From assembly GCA_023078685.1 (NCBI GenBank), contig JALGAS010000008.1:3286001-3350000 (forward strand): a stretch of DNA of 64,000 nucleotides. Reading direction: 5' to 3'. Source of the stretch: Neopestalotiopsis rosae. Its lineage: Eukaryota > Ascomycota > Sordariomycetes > Amphisphaeriales > Sporocadaceae. Position numbers and translations under genes: made by a program. Under the pieces are notes generated by a model. The model worked only from the letters and a program-made list of their open reading frames with translations. It was not told the origin of the DNA and ran no database searches. Position 1 is the stretch's first letter; every line of letters begins with the position of its first letter. Below are positions 61,901 to 64,000 of the stretch, in pieces.

Positions 61901-62122
61901 CAAGGTCCAATTGAAGCGGCTCCCATAGGCGGCCTTGCGTCGAGCCTCGAGGGCAAGACGTTGTTTCTCGGCTTCCTTGTCACGCGCCTTTCCGGAGGAG
62001 GCGGAATTGTCCCGCTTCTGAGCCTCTTCGAGCTCCTTTAACCTCTTTGCTCGTGCGAATTGAGCTGCAATTGCCTTGTATTCGGCCGGGGGCGCTTTCG
62101 GGCGAGCATCACGGGCCGGCAT
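58919..62122 (-). CDS. gpi13: GPI ethanolamine phosphate transferase 3 (Gpi13/PIG-O)
   Basis: A single exon of 1,067 residues, the expected length. After a charged cytosolic N-terminus there is a membrane anchor at about 75-100 (FWVWMLCIHVVGIYLF). The lumenal alkaline-phosphatase-like domain shows VVVIDALKYDF (about 140-150, metal-binding Asp), TTGTLPTFIDIG (201-212, with the likely nucleophile Thr), GHLLGVDHAGHRYGP (296-310) and VMGDHGMDGKGDHGG (341-355). From residue 525 on there are many membrane segments, including VALLVYV and VLLGTGSGLGYVLI. The enzyme adds the ethanolamine phosphate to the third mannose of the GPI precursor in the ER, the group later linked to protein. All catalytic motifs are intact. 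Confidence 0.95.
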   Translation of the reverse strand: MPARDARPKAPPAEYKAIAAQFARAKRLKELEEAQKRDNSASSGKARDKEAEKQRLALEARRKAAYGSRFNWTLSFWVWMLCIHVVGIYLFTSGFLLARLVLDEQSECATPPVEPLSKWNGQGTVEGGCWHPKTFDKAVVVVIDALKYDFTVPVEDSKAEVYHNAFPFLYETSKKSPNNAVLLPFIADPPTATLQRLKGLTTGTLPTFIDIGSSFGGTAIEEDNILKQLRGLGKNIAHLGDDTWTALFPGYFEPNISRAYDSFNVWDLHTVDNGVLEHIFPLLQSDKKGEWDVLIGHLLGVDHAGHRYGPSHAAMTAKLQQMDQFVQDLVKNIDDDTLLVVMGDHGMDGKGDHGGESDDEVEAALWMYSKRPVFGRTKPEYVTPPATAKIRPVNQIDLVPTLSLLLGIPIPFNNLGRPIEEAFAGRKGNSWDNLAAVTRLASAGIKRYQASYFAARGIEQSTQAGSPAELWETASASSQKGNKAAEATYTAFVQFQEETLRLCKDLWARFDVPRMITGIAVMALGVVALLVYVSKDDDDEFAVVDDMELDFAEKSLELMNEQDGSTTPSYESLEKSLIKSGALGVLLGTGSGLGYVLITGSQDWPIAAAGAACGSIVAVFISLFGLGKSIANILPTTFWGWLSVIFTASQSIGFAANSYTIWEDSISLFFLSTFGFASAVAALRRPTIVERSLGIYHSVIFVLLGRLASFSKLCREEQMPYCTSTYYASANSSTPASWQLIVPYAVLLILPTVVKGYMMPSRSFEGLAPVWVNIVFRGSLFLAAAYWSLDAANNAQWFPIITEETFKTSQVLVAQTALAIAFVAGTTAFIWAPPCVSISTTAASNARRAQVTVLGYGNANGARYLLLVLNFAGAVILLSKPMGAGALALMLWQILSLIEIVDLNALTSETIGPITLALLGNFHYFKTGHQAALSSLQWDSAFIPLKTVRYPWSPIVVALNTYAGQILACVAVPLLVLWKTNPKRRAVLESTTRALGVFVAYYAVESLATMAWAGHLRRHLMLYRVFSPRFMMAASLLVVVDLVGIAVTLTGVRTNTLAISEVFGWAE

Positions 62123-64000
62123 GGTGGGCAGGCGAGGGTGGTGGTAGAAGTGGTGTGGAAAGGGAGACGGCGTAAAAGTATGCGAGACCAGCCGCAGCCA
62201 TTGGCTTGCTGGAGGGGATCGGATTTGTTGTTCTCAAGAGGTCGAGAGGTTATTGAATCATAATAAGTCCACTGAAAGGCTGTTCGAGAAGCGAATAGCA
62301 AGGTGTGTTGCGTTGTGGTGATGCTATTCGCACGAGCCTTTCGACTGGCCAAGCAAGTTGATGGCTTCAGAATACAGCGCGTAGCAGCTACTGACGGCAC
62401 GGTTTCAAACCTCCAAGCTTCACGAGCTCCCAAAGGCTAAGGCTTGGCCAGCTCAGAGGTCCAGTAGGGTCAGCTCGGCTCCAATTGGTGGGGTTGGCTT
62501 ACGGCAGTCTGGTGGTGCACTTTTGGCACTACCGTACCTAGCCGGACCCTTTTTTTTCTCCTCAACTCGATGCGAGGTGTGGGAGACGTTTCGGTCAAGC
62601 CCAATGCGATTTCTGATTATGTAATGAAGCGCGCGCTTAGGTAATGAGCTTACATAGGCGAGACATGAGGCAGGACATCGAGGAGGGAAGAGGGGAGAGG
62701 GATGAGAGACATGGCGCGTTATGTTGTCAACTGCCGTCATTGCCACGTGCCGCCAGCTGCATGACGGGAGGATCACATAACGTAGTTGGCGTAAGGATCA
62801 TCTTCGTGCTGATTTGCTGCCCAGGTAGCAAAGTAGGAACAGGCATGGCAGCAAAATACCTAACGTCCAGCTAACTACTCTGCTACTATCTTAACGTCCA
62901 ACTACGTACGACTACTACCAGACCCGACCTATCTAGCCGCCGCCTACGCTTGCCTACCTGACACTGGCTCAGGCACGGCCGTGCCCAGCCCAGCGTGCTC
63001 ATAATTTCATTGTCTGTTTATGGAGTATGAAATTACGAGCCCAACTTACTTTAATTAATTATGGACATCACTCAGATTGTCGTCGAGCGTGATAAAATTG
63101 TGCATAGTAAGTTTAGTACGTGTCCCGTATTCAACGATCATACCTGCATACTCTCTAGTCCACGTCTGGTCACCGTCTTTCCTCTGGATCGATCATCATC
63201 TACGATAATCTTCTCCTCCTTCCCTATGGTATACCCTCCATGGCAAAAATACTTACCCGCGGGCGAGAAAATCATGGTTTCATGACGAATCTTTTTTTCC
63301 TCCTTCCTTCTCGTTTTCGGGATGCTATCATATTAAACCTGACCCCGTGGCTGCCCTGCCTCGCCCTGCTGCTGCACAATGCAATGCAGCCTGCTCCTGA
63401 AAATGCACGTTGCAGGTACTATACTTAGTATTCCGTACATGGCCTGCCTGTCAGTGTTCTTGGCAGGCCGTATAGACCATGGCCTACGTAGGCTGGACAG
63501 AGTAGCACACTGCCATTCGGGAGAGCATCCGGATCTCTGGGCGAATAACAACGTGATTCAGATCAAGCTGGGGTCAGCCCTGACAAGCCTGAGTGAATGC
63601 GTGACCGAGCTGGGATGTAAGCCAAAAGGTCTCCATCTTTTCAACTGCATCCGTAACATGTATGTACAGCCATTATATTGACTGCGAGTTCATGACTCGT
63701 GCAGATAGTATCCCTTTTGACCAGGCCTGCACTGTCCTGTCTGCAAGAAAAAGGGCCAACTGGGGGTCTTCCTTGGGGGCCTGGCGGAGCCAAGCTGGGC
63801 AAGGCAGATTGCCTCATTGTGCGTATCGAGTGTCTTTTTCCATGGGTCCAACTGCCGGTGTAAAAGCGAACACGGGGACGGGCGAGTGGGGGCTTTTTAC
63901 TTGATCTACCATAGTACATGGGTTGACAGCCTCGGCGAGAGCCGGTTAGTGATACACCGAGAATACATTACCCCGAGACTCTTCACCCTTTTACCGTGTA
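62123..64000. other. Right-edge region, no gene seen
   Basis: The first few hundred bases are the gpi13 promoter. Beyond that only short frames occur. A start-like ATG with a possible donor (63061-63110, MDITQIVVERDKIVH then GTAAGT) has no recognisable continuation. A gene starting beyond the window cannot be excluded. Confidence 0.45.

Noticed and set aside
63061..63110. Possible first exon (MDITQIVVERDKIVH) with a GTAAGT donor at the right edge
   Set aside because: No plausible second exon with protein-like sequence was found downstream within the window.
1..64000. Search for CRISPR arrays, insertion sequences, long terminal repeats, rRNA genes and a secondary-metabolite cluster
   Set aside because: No regularly spaced repeats, transposase or reverse-transcriptase motifs, rRNA-like sequence, or polyketide/peptide synthetase genes were seen; the ABC transporter stands alone.

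Overview
The window reads as a piece of a filamentous ascomycete nuclear chromosome, most likely class Sordariomycetes and plausibly order Hypocreales. The reasons are short introns (about 45 to 170 nt) with GTRAGT-like donors and CTRAY branch points, Pezizomycotina-specific families (DUF7582, DUF7729, cupredoxin-like extracellular serine-rich protein, CorA-like membrane protein, MDPLSVTASV-type N-terminal domain), and long AT-richer intergenic stretches. The species cannot be fixed from sequence alone. There is no bacterial operon structure, no CRISPR array, no intact transposon and no virus. 

Left edge (1 to 5.4 kb): three minus-strand genes for secreted or surface proteins, namely a cupredoxin-domain protein cut by the window edge, a Ser/Thr-rich GPI-type protein and a Cys-containing GPI-type protein. 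Next comes a divergent pair: TORC2 subunit Sin1/Avo1 (minus) and a PRCC-family protein (plus). At 11 to 12.6 kb lies a protein with the fungal MDPLSVTASV N-terminal domain that stops at one in-frame TGA although the frame stays open beyond it. A GC-rich DUF7582 gene follows at 13 to 14.7 kb. 

Centre (18 to 39 kb): a 2,570-residue ubiquitin-specific protease in four exons with an internal ubiquitin-like domain; the RNase P/MRP subunit Pop3 in three exons; a tRNA-like sequence with A and B boxes; a small RG-rich protein of unknown function; a CorA-like membrane protein; and a divergent pair of ribosome-biogenesis genes, NOC3 and NIP7, whose shared promoter holds a perfect 14-bp palindrome containing the AAAATTTT core. 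Pop3, Noc3 and Nip7 all act in rRNA maturation. 

Right part (40 to 64 kb): an LMBR1-type multi-pass membrane protein, a full-length P-glycoprotein-like ABC (ABCB) transporter, a gene-poor 5.9 kb stretch, a GPI-anchored DUF7729 protein and the GPI ethanolamine phosphate transferase Gpi13/PIG-O. The last enzyme helps build the anchor that the window's GPI-type surface proteins would carry; this is a functional link, not evidence of a cluster. 

Exon boundaries were worked out by hand from frame continuity and splice signals; no transcript data or database search was available. I saw no convincing new multi-gene system. The most unusual items are the RG-rich protein with a duplicated tryptophan motif, the single-stop MDPLSVTASV gene, the tRNA-like element and the palindrome between NOC3 and NIP7.
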